From contig JAQBNY010000057.1 of NCBI GenBank assembly GCA_028288315.1, forward strand, positions 1 through 19,220: a DNA stretch of 19,220 nucleotides. Direction: 5' to 3'. Shown one piece after another: positions 8,235 through 16,027 of this stretch; position 1 is the first letter of the stretch, and the number at the start of each line of letters is the position of its first letter. A model generated the notes under the pieces. The model was given only the letters and a program-made list of their open reading frames with translations, was not told the origin of the DNA and searched no databases. The stretch is from Mucilaginibacter sp. Its GTDB lineage: Bacteria; Bacteroidota; Bacteroidia; Sphingobacteriales; Sphingobacteriaceae. A program made the translations under genes and the position numbers.

Positions 8235-11006
8235 ATGAAGAAAAATCTACTCCTCTTCATCACATTTTTATTGATGAACGCGCCGGTGTTACTGGCGCAA
8301 ACGGGCACAATAACAGGTATTGTAACAGACGCCGGCACCAGTCAGCCTATGGCAGGTGTAACGGTAACCGTTAAAGGCGGCAGTGGTTCTGTTACCAGCG
8401 CCACAGGTGTTTATTCGGTTAAGGCATCCGCGGCAGATGAGCTCATATTTACTTATACCGGGTACAAGCCACTAACCGTTAGTGTTAATGGCCGCAGCAA
8501 AATTAATGTATCGCTTGCTTCAGATATTACACAACTGAACGAGGTGGTAGCCATAGGTACCCGCTCTGCCGGCCGTGTAAAGCTGGAAACAGCGGTGCCG
8601 GTTGATGTGGTAAGCATGAGCAAGGTGGCCATGAACACCGGTCGACTTGATCTAACCGATGTGCTTAACTACGCGGCCCCGTCTTTCAACTACAACAAGC
8701 AGTCCGGCTCAGACGGTGCTGACCATGTAGAACTGGGAACTCTACGTGGCCTCGGTCCTGACCAAACCCTTGTGCTTATTAACGGCAAACGCCGCCACAG
8801 TACGGCCTTTGTTTCGGTATTTGGTACACGTGGGCGTGGTAACTCTGGTGTTGATCTTAGCTCGATACCAACCGCCGCTATAGACAGGATAGAGATACTG
8901 CGTGATGGCGCATCTGCACAATATGGTTCTGATGCTATTGCAGGTGTAATGAACCTTGTTTTAAAGAAAAATGTAGGTGTGTTTACCGCCAATGTAGGCT
9001 ACTCGGGTTATTACGACCCTGCATTTAATACCGGCAAAGGTGTTTTGGCAGCATATTACCCACATGGCAGCACTATAGATGGTAACGGTATCACCATAGA
9101 TGCCAACTACGGCGTGCCCATTGGTAAAAATGGCGGTTTTATCAATTTAACAGGCGATTATGCTAAAATTGGTAAAACGTATCGTCAAACAAAAGATACA
9201 ACAACATCAAACCCTAAAGCGCTGCCGTTTAACCCATACAGGCGCGCCAATGGCGATGGCTCGTCAACAAGTGGTATTTTCTTTTTTAATAACGAGATAC
9301 CGCTTGCCGGCACCCGCACAACATTTTACAGCTTTGGCGGATATTCATATAAAGAGGGGGATGCTTATGCGTTTACCCGTAACTTCTCTGGCCGGCCCGA
9401 GCGTTTCCCGACCGATGCCAGCGGCGGCCTGATACCGGTTAGCGGTATCATATTCCAGGATCCTGCCGGCGACTCGTACTTTAATCCGCACATACAAACA
9501 CACAATACCGATGTGGCTTTGGCTGCAGGCCTTAAAGGCACCATGGGGCAGGATTGGGATTGGGACCTAAGCAATAACATAGGTAACAACAAGTTTCATT
9601 TCTTTGGAGATAAAACATTTAATGCTTCGTTAGGACCACAGCAAACGCATATTGACGATGGCGGTTCAGAGTTTTTGCAAAATACTACCAACTTAAATTT
9701 TAGCAAGCATTTTCCTAAAGCGGCATCAGGCCTAAACCTTGGCTTTGGCGCCGAGTACCGTTATGAGCGCTATAAAATATTTGCCGGTGAGAAGGCCTCT
9801 TATACCAACTACGATCCCAATGGTGTAAAGGCTGCCGGTTCACAAGGATTTCCGGGTTACCAGCCGGCAGATGAGGTAAATGCCAACCGTTCTGTTTTTG
9901 GTGGCTATGTTGACCTTGAACTTGATGTAACCAAAAAATGGCTGATAGATTTTGCCAACCGTTACGAGCATTACAGCGACTTTGGATCGAGCTTTACCAC
10001 AAAATTTGCTACACGTTATAAAGTGGCCAATAACTTTAATATTCGCGGATCATTAGGTACAGGTTTTAGGGCGCCATCCCTACAGCAGATAAATTACAGC
10101 AATACATTCACCAACGTGCAAGGTTCCATAATATCTGAAGTGAAGATAGCGCCAAACTATAGCCCGATAACTAAGGCGGCAGGCATCCCTAACCTTAAAC
10201 AGGAGCGATCTAAAAATGCAGGATTGGGCTTTACCTTTATACCAATACCCGAGTTAAGTTTTACGGTTGACGGCTACATTATTAAGGTGACGGATAGGGT
10301 AGTGCTTTCGGGCCAGTTTAGCGCGTCCGATCCTACGCTCGATCCGGCGTTTACTGCCGCGCTTAATAACCTGCACGTAAGCTCCGCACAGTTTTTTGCT
10401 AATGCGGTTAACACAACCAACCGTGGTTTAGATGTGGTTATTGATTATACCAAAAACGTAGGCAGCAACCGCTACAGGTTATTGTTTACCGGTAACTTCC
10501 AGAGCATGGATATAAATAAAATAAATTACCCGCCAATATTGGGTACTACAGCCGCGTTAAGACAAACGTTTTTAAGCGACCGCGAACAGAAATTTATCCT
10601 GGCATCAGCACCTCCGCAAAAGTTTGCGCTTAACCCCGAGTATGGTCATAAAAGCTTTACTATTGGTGTACGTGTAACTTACTTTGGTAAGATAGATCTG
10701 TTGGGTTACGGCGATGGAACTACACTTAGCCCAACCGTACCGCTTGATAATGGCACCGGGCAAGTTGCAGATCAGTACATTTACAGCGGCAAAGCTGTAA
10801 GCGACCTTTATTTTGGTTACAGGCTTAACAAAGCCATCCGTGTATCAATAGGTGCCGATAATATATTTAATGTACACCCTGATCTGGGCTATGTTGCAGG
10901 TGCAAAAGGCTGGGCCTTTAATAACGAACCTGCCGGTCCGTTTGATGCCGTACAGATGGGGCAAGATGGCCGCCGCCTGTTTTTAAGGCTGGGCTTTAAC
11001 TTCTAA
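8235..11006 (+). CDS. TonB-dependent outer-membrane receptor with carboxypeptidase-like N-domain
   Basis: This energised outer-membrane importer has 923 residues. A signal peptide (1-21, ending VLLAQ) is followed by a CarboxypepD_reg-like domain (~24-95, GTITGIVTDAGTSQPMAGVT) common in Bacteroidota receptors. A TonB-box-like segment LNEVVAIGTRS (~101-111) and the plug domain (~115-245) come next. The plug has the typical sequence IDRIEILRDGASAQYGSDAI. The remainder is a 22-strand barrel that ends in RLGFNF with terminal Phe. The plug signature RRHSTAFVSVFGTRGRG resembles receptors found in Gram-negative bacteria outside SusCD pairs. No SusD partner, anti-sigma or sigma factor is adjacent, so it is not a standard glycan SusC system. 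The ligand is unknown (siderophore, phosphorus compound or other). A strong terminator follows. Confidence 0.93.
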   Translation: MKKNLLLFITFLLMNAPVLLAQTGTITGIVTDAGTSQPMAGVTVTVKGGSGSVTSATGVYSVKASAADELIFTYTGYKPLTVSVNGRSKINVSLASDITQLNEVVAIGTRSAGRVKLETAVPVDVVSMSKVAMNTGRLDLTDVLNYAAPSFNYNKQSGSDGADHVELGTLRGLGPDQTLVLINGKRRHSTAFVSVFGTRGRGNSGVDLSSIPTAAIDRIEILRDGASAQYGSDAIAGVMNLVLKKNVGVFTANVGYSGYYDPAFNTGKGVLAAYYPHGSTIDGNGITIDANYGVPIGKNGGFINLTGDYAKIGKTYRQTKDTTTSNPKALPFNPYRRANGDGSSTSGIFFFNNEIPLAGTRTTFYSFGGYSYKEGDAYAFTRNFSGRPERFPTDASGGLIPVSGIIFQDPAGDSYFNPHIQTHNTDVALAAGLKGTMGQDWDWDLSNNIGNNKFHFFGDKTFNASLGPQQTHIDDGGSEFLQNTTNLNFSKHFPKAASGLNLGFGAEYRYERYKIFAGEKASYTNYDPNGVKAAGSQGFPGYQPADEVNANRSVFGGYVDLELDVTKKWLIDFANRYEHYSDFGSSFTTKFATRYKVANNFNIRGSLGTGFRAPSLQQINYSNTFTNVQGSIISEVKIAPNYSPITKAAGIPNLKQERSKNAGLGFTFIPIPELSFTVDGYIIKVTDRVVLSGQFSASDPTLDPAFTAALNNLHVSSAQFFANAVNTTNRGLDVVIDYTKNVGSNRYRLLFTGNFQSMDINKINYPPILGTTAALRQTFLSDREQKFILASAPPQKFALNPEYGHKSFTIGVRVTYFGKIDLLGYGDGTTLSPTVPLDNGTGQVADQYIYSGKAVSDLYFGYRLNKAIRVSIGADNIFNVHPDLGYVAGAKGWAFNNEPAGPFDAVQMGQDGRRLFLRLGFNF

Positions 11007-11030
11007 AAATTAACTTTAACTCTATATTAC

Positions 11031-11057
11031 AAAGCTGCCCTGTTACAGGGCGGCTTT
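11031..11057. terminator. Strong intrinsic terminator after the receptor gene
   Basis: The 12-bp stem AAAGCTGCCCTG (11031-11042) pairs with CAGGGCGGCTTT (11046-11057), with one G-T pair and loop TTA, and a T-run follows on the plus strand. It lies 24 bases after the receptor stop and 47 bases before the end of the convergent beta-propeller gene, which it may also terminate. Confidence 0.88.
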
Positions 11058-11104
11058 TAGCGTTTTACAGGCCATAGGTATTTAAAAAGTGCGTGTTTGT
11101 TTAA

Positions 11105-12448
11105 CTATTTCAAATTAACAGCATATAAATAGCCATCAGCACTTCCAAAATATATAACACCGTTATCTATCGCTGGCGAGGATACTATTGGGCCCAGGGT
11201 ATTAATCTTATCCATCACGGTTACACTGGTTGCATACAACGAGTTATCCATACCTTTAGCAAGATGATTAAAATCAATATCGCCATTTAAATTAAGTAAA
11301 TCAGCTGCATTTTGGGTCCTGCCAGCTGTAGAAAATGTGCTACTCAACTTACCTGTTTGTAGGTTAACAGCAAGTAAATTACCTGAAAAATCTCCAAAGT
11401 AAGCCGTATTTCCAGAGATAGCAGGTGATGAATAAATATATCCATTAGCCCTGTAGCGTAGTTTCTCTTTTCCGGTTTTAGCATCAAATGTCAGGAAAAG
11501 AAAGGTATCTGATGTGCTGGTATACACCAATCCATCCTTTATGGTGGCTGTAGTTAGCACCCATGAATTACTAGCATCGTACTTCCACACTTGTTTACCA
11601 TTACCGGTCTTTAAGGCGTAGAAAAAACCGTCGCGTGAGCCAAAATAAACTATGCCATCCGCGCAGGTAGGAGATGACTGTATGCCTTCCAATAGATGAT
11701 AAACCGGCTGTTTCCCGGTCTCAAATTTCCATTGCAGTTTACCTGTGGCTGCATCTAGGGCATACAGAAAGCTGTCCCAACTGCCAATATAAACCTTACC
11801 CTTATATAATGCAGGGCTTGTACGGATGATGCCGTTTGTCTTAAATGCCCACTTCTGTTCACCATTATCGGCATTTAAGGCATACAAATTGCCGTCGCTG
11901 CTGCCAAAATAAACGGTAAGAGCCTTATCATTCAGATCAAGTACGGGTGATGAAAGGAAGAAATCAAACTGATCTTCCATATATTGATCCTTCGGGGTCA
12001 TAGCCCATAAGCCTTTTGCTCCCAGTTTTCGTTCACCGGCTGTTTTAAATTTCCAAACCAATTTACCGGTAGAGGCATTCAGGGCATAGTAAAAGCCATC
12101 AAAGCTGCCAAAGTATACTATGTTTTTATATACAGCGGGCGATGAATTAATAGCGCCGCCGGTAATAAATTCCCATAAAGGCTTACCTGTTTGTACATCG
12201 ACGGCATATAGGCTATGGTCTTCGCTGCCTACATAGGCAACACCATTGCAGATAGCAGGGGAAGAAAACACTTTCCCCCGGGTTTTAAATTTCCATTTAA
12301 TATCACCTAACCCGGTATTGCTTTTTGAATAATAAGTACCCACACCTGTTCCAGAGATTTGGAATTTGCCATACGCCACATCGGGGTGATTTTGAGCATT
12401 GGCGGTATTCAGCCATAAAAAACAAAGAGAAAAAAGATACTTAAACAT
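11105..12448 (-). CDS. Secreted eight-repeat PQQ-type beta-propeller protein
   Basis: The chosen start (ATG at 12448) gives 447 residues with a clear signal peptide (FKYLFSLCFLWLNTANAQ). A start 16 codons upstream is possible in frame but would bury the signal. The mature protein is a series of eight repeats of the PQQ-quinoprotein/BamB class. Each carries a form of SSPAV..G.VYFGS.DG.LYALNA.TGK..W, as in SSPAVYKNIVYFGSFDGFYY. An extra ~25 residues (around ERKLGAKGLWAMTPKDQY) stand between repeats two and three. No dehydrogenase active-site segment or cytochrome c motif was seen, so it is probably a binding or scaffold propeller rather than a PQQ enzyme. BamB itself is a lipoprotein, while this protein has no lipobox. 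It is convergent with the receptor gene. Function is not assigned beyond the fold. Confidence 0.85.
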   Translation of the reverse strand: MFKYLFSLCFLWLNTANAQNHPDVAYGKFQISGTGVGTYYSKSNTGLGDIKWKFKTRGKVFSSPAICNGVAYVGSEDHSLYAVDVQTGKPLWEFITGGAINSSPAVYKNIVYFGSFDGFYYALNASTGKLVWKFKTAGERKLGAKGLWAMTPKDQYMEDQFDFFLSSPVLDLNDKALTVYFGSSDGNLYALNADNGEQKWAFKTNGIIRTSPALYKGKVYIGSWDSFLYALDAATGKLQWKFETGKQPVYHLLEGIQSSPTCADGIVYFGSRDGFFYALKTGNGKQVWKYDASNSWVLTTATIKDGLVYTSTSDTFLFLTFDAKTGKEKLRYRANGYIYSSPAISGNTAYFGDFSGNLLAVNLQTGKLSSTFSTAGRTQNAADLLNLNGDIDFNHLAKGMDNSLYATSVTVMDKINTLGPIVSSPAIDNGVIYFGSADGYLYAVNLK

Positions 12449-12699
12449 GTTTTGATGATTGGTTAGGATTTGATTCAATTGTATAACTAAATGCACTAAT
12501 AAACATTCTTGTTCCTCGGAATCTTACTTATTATGTAGGAATATACCAAACATACCAATAATATCTGTCCTTATAAGGGGTGTTTTAACGGGAATTATGA
12601 CGGTTAACTCAGTTGCTATGAGTGAAGCATTATTATATAGTATGGCATTGCCTTAAGTTTGACTAATTTTACAGAATTTGCTCCATTACCTGTCTTGAG

Positions 12700-14190
12700 T
12701 TAAACCTTTTGAACTGGTAAAGTAAAAGAAAATACAGATCCCTGGTTTAATTCGCTTCGTACATTAATATTACCGCCATGCTGTTTAACAATTTCAGAAG
12801 CTATATACAAACCAATACCAAAACCGCTTACGTGATTGGAAATTTCTGTTACGCGATAATAGCGGTCAAATAATCTTTCCTGATTTTTTGCTGGAACGCC
12901 AATACCGTAATCTTTAACGGAAATTATTAAAAATTCATTATTTAAAGCGGTGGAAATTTCAATAGGGTTACCCGCCGGCGAAAATTTGGCTGCATTATTA
13001 ATAAGATTAATTAACACTTGTTCAATGCGGATTGTGTCCATTTCCAGTTCAATTGACACGATATTTTTTAATTCAATAGTGTGCTGTTGGATTATAGGTT
13101 GTAAGGAACTGACCACGTCTGTTATAAATGCACCAAGGTTAACTGTGGTTTTGTTTATGTCCATCCTGATAAGATCGATTCTTGATAAGTCCGTTAATTC
13201 AGTAACTAGATGATTAAGTTTCGAAGATTGGTTATCAATTTTTGATAAAAATGACACCAGTTGTTCATCTGAGCTTTTTTTAACCATATTCAGAGCAACT
13301 TGGGTATATGCCTTGATTGAGGTTAATGGGGTTTTTAATTCGTGACTTGCAACCGTTAAGAAATCTGTTTTCCTTTTATCCATCAATTGCGATTGCAATA
13401 ATTCGGCTTGCTTTAGTATCAGACTTTCTTCCATGTTTTTTCTTTCGGATATATCCGATATAAAAGCGATGAACAACCACTTGTTATCAATTTTAATATT
13501 AGAAATACTTAAACTAACCGGAAACTCTTTACCATCTTTCCTGATAGCGGTAATTTCAATGGTTTTATTCAAGACCGGGCCTTCGCCGGAAGTGAGAAAA
13601 CGCTTCATCCCCTGGATGTGTGCAGCTCTGTATGCCGGCGGGATTATAAATTCATTTAATGGCTGCTGGTGTACTTCTTGATATGTATAGCCGAAAATAA
13701 TTTCCGCCTTTAAGTTCCACTCGGTTATCATTTGATTTTCATCAATAACAATAACCGCATCCGGAGCATATTGAAAGAAACGGGTGAGTCGATTTTGTAT
13801 CTCTAAATTCTTTTTCTCTGTTTCTTTTTTCTCTGTTATGTTACGTAAAATAGCCTGTGTATAAAAAATACCGCTCCCCGAAAAGATATTATTAACCTGA
13901 CCATCAACGGGAATTTTTAATTTATCTTTTGATATTAATGTAAACTCAATGCAGCCGGTGTTAATTCCATTAATCACATCCTTACGGTAAGCTTTATATA
14001 AATCGCGATCATTTGCATCTATAAAATCATAAATAGATTTATATTTTACTTCCTCGAGGGTATACCCTAAGTTGTTTAGCCAGGATGGATTTACTTTCTG
14101 TATCCTTCCCTCCATATCCAGGATATGAATCAGATCGTTAGTAAATTGAAAAAGGTTAGTTAAATAATTTTCAGAGGAAAGTTCTTTCAT
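12700..14190 (-). CDS. Cytoplasmic double-PAS sensor histidine kinase
   Basis: This signalling kinase has 496 residues and no transmembrane segment or signal peptide, so it senses an internal cue. Two PAS/PAC modules are seen: ~8-123 (ILDMEGRIQKVNPSWLNNLG, ending LRNITEKK) and ~132-255 (IDENQMITEWNLKAEIIFGY, ending ISDISERK). A coiled linker leads to the HisKA domain with His283 in ASHELKTPLTSIKAY. The HATPase domain has its N box (INLINNAAKFSP, Asn395-Asn399), G1 box (DYGIG, 427-431), F box (RLFDRYYRV) and G2 box (GFGIGLYIAS, 456-465). All catalytic boxes are intact. No response regulator is beside it, so it is an orphan. It is divergently placed from the phosphohydrolase gene, with the remains of another gene in the shared 434-base space. 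Confidence 0.93.
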   Translation of the reverse strand: MKELSSENYLTNLFQFTNDLIHILDMEGRIQKVNPSWLNNLGYTLEEVKYKSIYDFIDANDRDLYKAYRKDVINGINTGCIEFTLISKDKLKIPVDGQVNNIFSGSGIFYTQAILRNITEKKETEKKNLEIQNRLTRFFQYAPDAVIVIDENQMITEWNLKAEIIFGYTYQEVHQQPLNEFIIPPAYRAAHIQGMKRFLTSGEGPVLNKTIEITAIRKDGKEFPVSLSISNIKIDNKWLFIAFISDISERKNMEESLILKQAELLQSQLMDKRKTDFLTVASHELKTPLTSIKAYTQVALNMVKKSSDEQLVSFLSKIDNQSSKLNHLVTELTDLSRIDLIRMDINKTTVNLGAFITDVVSSLQPIIQQHTIELKNIVSIELEMDTIRIEQVLINLINNAAKFSPAGNPIEISTALNNEFLIISVKDYGIGVPAKNQERLFDRYYRVTEISNHVSGFGIGLYIASEIVKQHGGNINVRSELNQGSVFSFTLPVQKV

Positions 14191-14301
14191 TATAGCTAAA
14201 AAACAAGTTTTGTATACGTTGATAATAAATAAATGTTCTAATTGTTTGGCTACTTAAGGCTTAAAGGTACCGTCATCCTTGTACGTAGATTACCCGGTTT
14301 A

Positions 14302-14577
14302 CTAGTTTTTAGATATAATCTTTTCCTGCAAATGCTGATTTCGCATCTGAATGAGTGTTCCCGTTTTGTTTAACAGCAAGCCAAGTTTCCGATTTGTTAT
14401 CCGGCAACTGCCATAAAGTTAAATACCTATGAGGCCGATCACTTCCTTCTCCTGAATGGCAACTAAAAAGTTATTCAAATTTTCGGACAAATTATTTACG
14501 GGTAATTTTTTGGAAACCAGATGAACACTAGGTATTACTTTTGTTATTAAAATGCTGTTTGATAATATAATATTCGC
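14302..14577 (-). pseudogene. Remnant of a GNAT acetyltransferase (ArsN2-like), N-terminal part
   Basis: Between the kinase and the phosphohydrolase, the minus strand has an open frame of 52 codons from 14577 to a TAA at 14419-14421. It reads like a GNAT N-terminus: a first strand NIILSNS, then KKLPVNNLSENLNNFLVAIQ and EKEVIGLIGI. The order LPV..L...L..F.VA....VIG.IG is typical of the ArsN2-type acetyltransferase group. The next codons after the stop read LYGSC, as expected after IGLE in that group, so the TAA probably replaced a Glu codon. Beyond this the frame runs to a TAG at 14302-14304, but the acetyl-CoA-binding motif is not recognisable. No start codon remains. Family assignment is by recalled motif pattern, not by alignment. 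Confidence 0.5.
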
Positions 14578-14624
14578 TTAACTTCAATAACTTTTACCTT
14601 AGTTAGCTTAGCACAAAAATTGTT

Positions 14625-15881
14625 ATGATTGGTAGTTCTATAAAAATCGGTAACCTGGTAATGCTGCTGTTGTTTGCAGTAACAATTGCATCTGCACAGC
14701 AAAAAGTAAAAAAGGCATTATTTATAATTGCCGATGGCATACCGGCAGATGTTATTGAAAAGGTGCCAACCCCAAATCTTGATGTAATTGCCAAACATGG
14801 CAAATATTTACGGGCCCATGTGGGTGGCGATAAAGATACTTATAGCCAAACACCAACAATTTCATCTGTTGGTTATAACAGCTTATTAACCGGTACATGG
14901 GTAAACAAGCACAACGTTTGGGATAACGATATTAAAGCGCCAAATTATAATTACCCAACTATTTTCAGGTTGTTTAAAGACCAGTATCCAAATAAAAAAA
15001 TAAGCGTTTTTTCCAGTTGGCTGGATAACCGTACCAAACTGGTTGGCGATAGTTTAGCTGCTACCAATTATATAAAGGTTGATTATCATGCTGATGGTTA
15101 TGAGCTGGATACTGTAAATTTTAAACATGATAAAGAAAGCGCTTACATGCACCGTATTGATGAAAGGGTTATAGAAGAAGCATCGAAAAATATAAAGAAA
15201 AATGCGCCCGACTTATCATGGGTTTATTTAGAATACACTGATGATATGGGCCATATGTATGGCGACAGCCCGCAGTTTTATACCGCAGTTGAAATGATGG
15301 ATAAGCAGGTGGGTAAAATATGGGAGGCCATACAATATCGCCAAAAGAACTTTAACGAGGAGTGGCTTATATTTATCACAACAGATCATGGTAGGGACGA
15401 GAGAACGGGTAAAGAGCACGGTGGGCAGTCTGCAAGGCAACGCTCAACTTGGATGGTGACTAATGCTAAAGGGTTTAATAACTATGAAAAATATTACTAC
15501 CCCAGTATTGTTGATATTATGCCATCTGTAGCGCGGTTCATGAACATTGTTATCCCGGTAAATTACAAGCGGGAGATAGATGGCATATCTCTTACAGGTC
15601 CTGTTTCAATAGTTGAGCCCAAAGTTAATTTGGTACAAGGCGCTATTGATGTAAGCTGGAAAGCTTTAAATAAAGATGAAAAAGTGAAGATATGGGTATC
15701 GGCAACCAATAATGTTAAAGAAGGTAAGCTGGATGATTATAAACTTTTAGGCGAATTTTCCGCTGGTACTGAACATGCGCTTGTTTCAGTTAAAAATATG
15801 CCATCAGCCTTTTACAAAGTGGTTTTAGAGGGAAAATATAATACAGTAAATAAATGGATAGTGCCGGAAAATAAAAAATAA
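14625..15881 (+). CDS. Secreted alkaline-phosphatase-superfamily phosphohydrolase
   Basis: This 418-residue protein belongs to the type I phosphodiesterase/nucleotide pyrophosphatase branch of the superfamily. A signal peptide covers ~1-24 (LVMLLLFAVTIASAQ), so it should be periplasmic or outside. The two-metal site can be traced: Asp37 in IIADGIP, the nucleophile within TPTISSVGYNSLLTG (Thr/Ser 76-81), Asp206 and His210 in YTDDMGH, Asp254-His255 in ITTDHGRDE and His265 in GKEHGG. Residues ~330-418 form a small beta-rich domain like fibronectin type III (IDVSWKALNKDEKVKIWVSA). Substrate is uncertain: nucleotide, phosphodiester and phosphonate (phosphonoacetate hydrolase is a relative) are all possible. 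It diverges from the kinase gene. Its stop codon lies inside a hairpin shared with an oxidoreductase remnant. Confidence 0.85.
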   Translation: MIGSSIKIGNLVMLLLFAVTIASAQQKVKKALFIIADGIPADVIEKVPTPNLDVIAKHGKYLRAHVGGDKDTYSQTPTISSVGYNSLLTGTWVNKHNVWDNDIKAPNYNYPTIFRLFKDQYPNKKISVFSSWLDNRTKLVGDSLAATNYIKVDYHADGYELDTVNFKHDKESAYMHRIDERVIEEASKNIKKNAPDLSWVYLEYTDDMGHMYGDSPQFYTAVEMMDKQVGKIWEAIQYRQKNFNEEWLIFITTDHGRDERTGKEHGGQSARQRSTWMVTNAKGFNNYEKYYYPSIVDIMPSVARFMNIVIPVNYKREIDGISLTGPVSIVEPKVNLVQGAIDVSWKALNKDEKVKIWVSATNNVKEGKLDDYKLLGEFSAGTEHALVSVKNMPSAFYKVVLEGKYNTVNKWIVPENKK

Positions 15882-15916
15882 TAGCAGCACACCTCTAAAG
15901 CGCGCTGCTATTATTT
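15876..15916. terminator. Bidirectional hairpin containing two convergent stop codons
   Basis: Arms AAATAATAGCAGC (15876-15888) and GCTGCTATTATTT (15904-15916) are perfect complements over 13 bp with a 15-base loop. The phosphohydrolase TAA (15879-15881) lies in the left arm. The TAA of the minus-strand oxidoreductase remnant (15911-15913) lies in the right arm. The A- and T-rich flanks suit termination from both sides. The symmetrical arrangement indicates the hairpin evolved for a convergent gene pair. Confidence 0.8.
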
Positions 15917-16018
15917 ACTCGTAAGGCCAAAAGATAAGGTCATGCCGTTGCCGCCTAAACCATTAATGATAGTTATGCCGGGACTTACATTTATTACCAG
16001 TTCGGTTTGCCCGGTGGT
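15911..16018 (-). pseudogene. C-terminal remnant of an FAD-dependent oxidoreductase
   Basis: On the minus strand an open frame of 38 codons runs from just after the glycoside hydrolase stop (16028-16030) to a TAA at 15911-15913. It reads TELVINVSPGITIINGLGG then NGMTLSFGLTSK. The order P-G-I-x-I-x-x-G-x-G-G-x-G-M-T-x-S-F-G-L is the characteristic last segment of DAO-type FAD-dependent oxidoreductases, where the GGxGMT part contacts the flavin. Everything upstream of this (N-terminal Rossmann fold and catalytic part) is missing, replaced by the 3' end of another gene. The exact left junction is estimated between about 16010 and 16028. No start codon precedes it. It keeps a good reading frame, so the loss is probably not very old. 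Confidence 0.6.
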
Positions 16019-16027
16019 GGTAAGGAT

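Noticed and set aside
14309..14470. 53-codon minus-strand open frame (reading RYLTLWQLPDNKSETWL) overlapping the acetyltransferase remnant
   Set aside because: No start codon and no family recognised. It lies in another frame than the GNAT-like peptide and may be chance or a further frameshifted part of the same remnant, so it was not listed as a gene.
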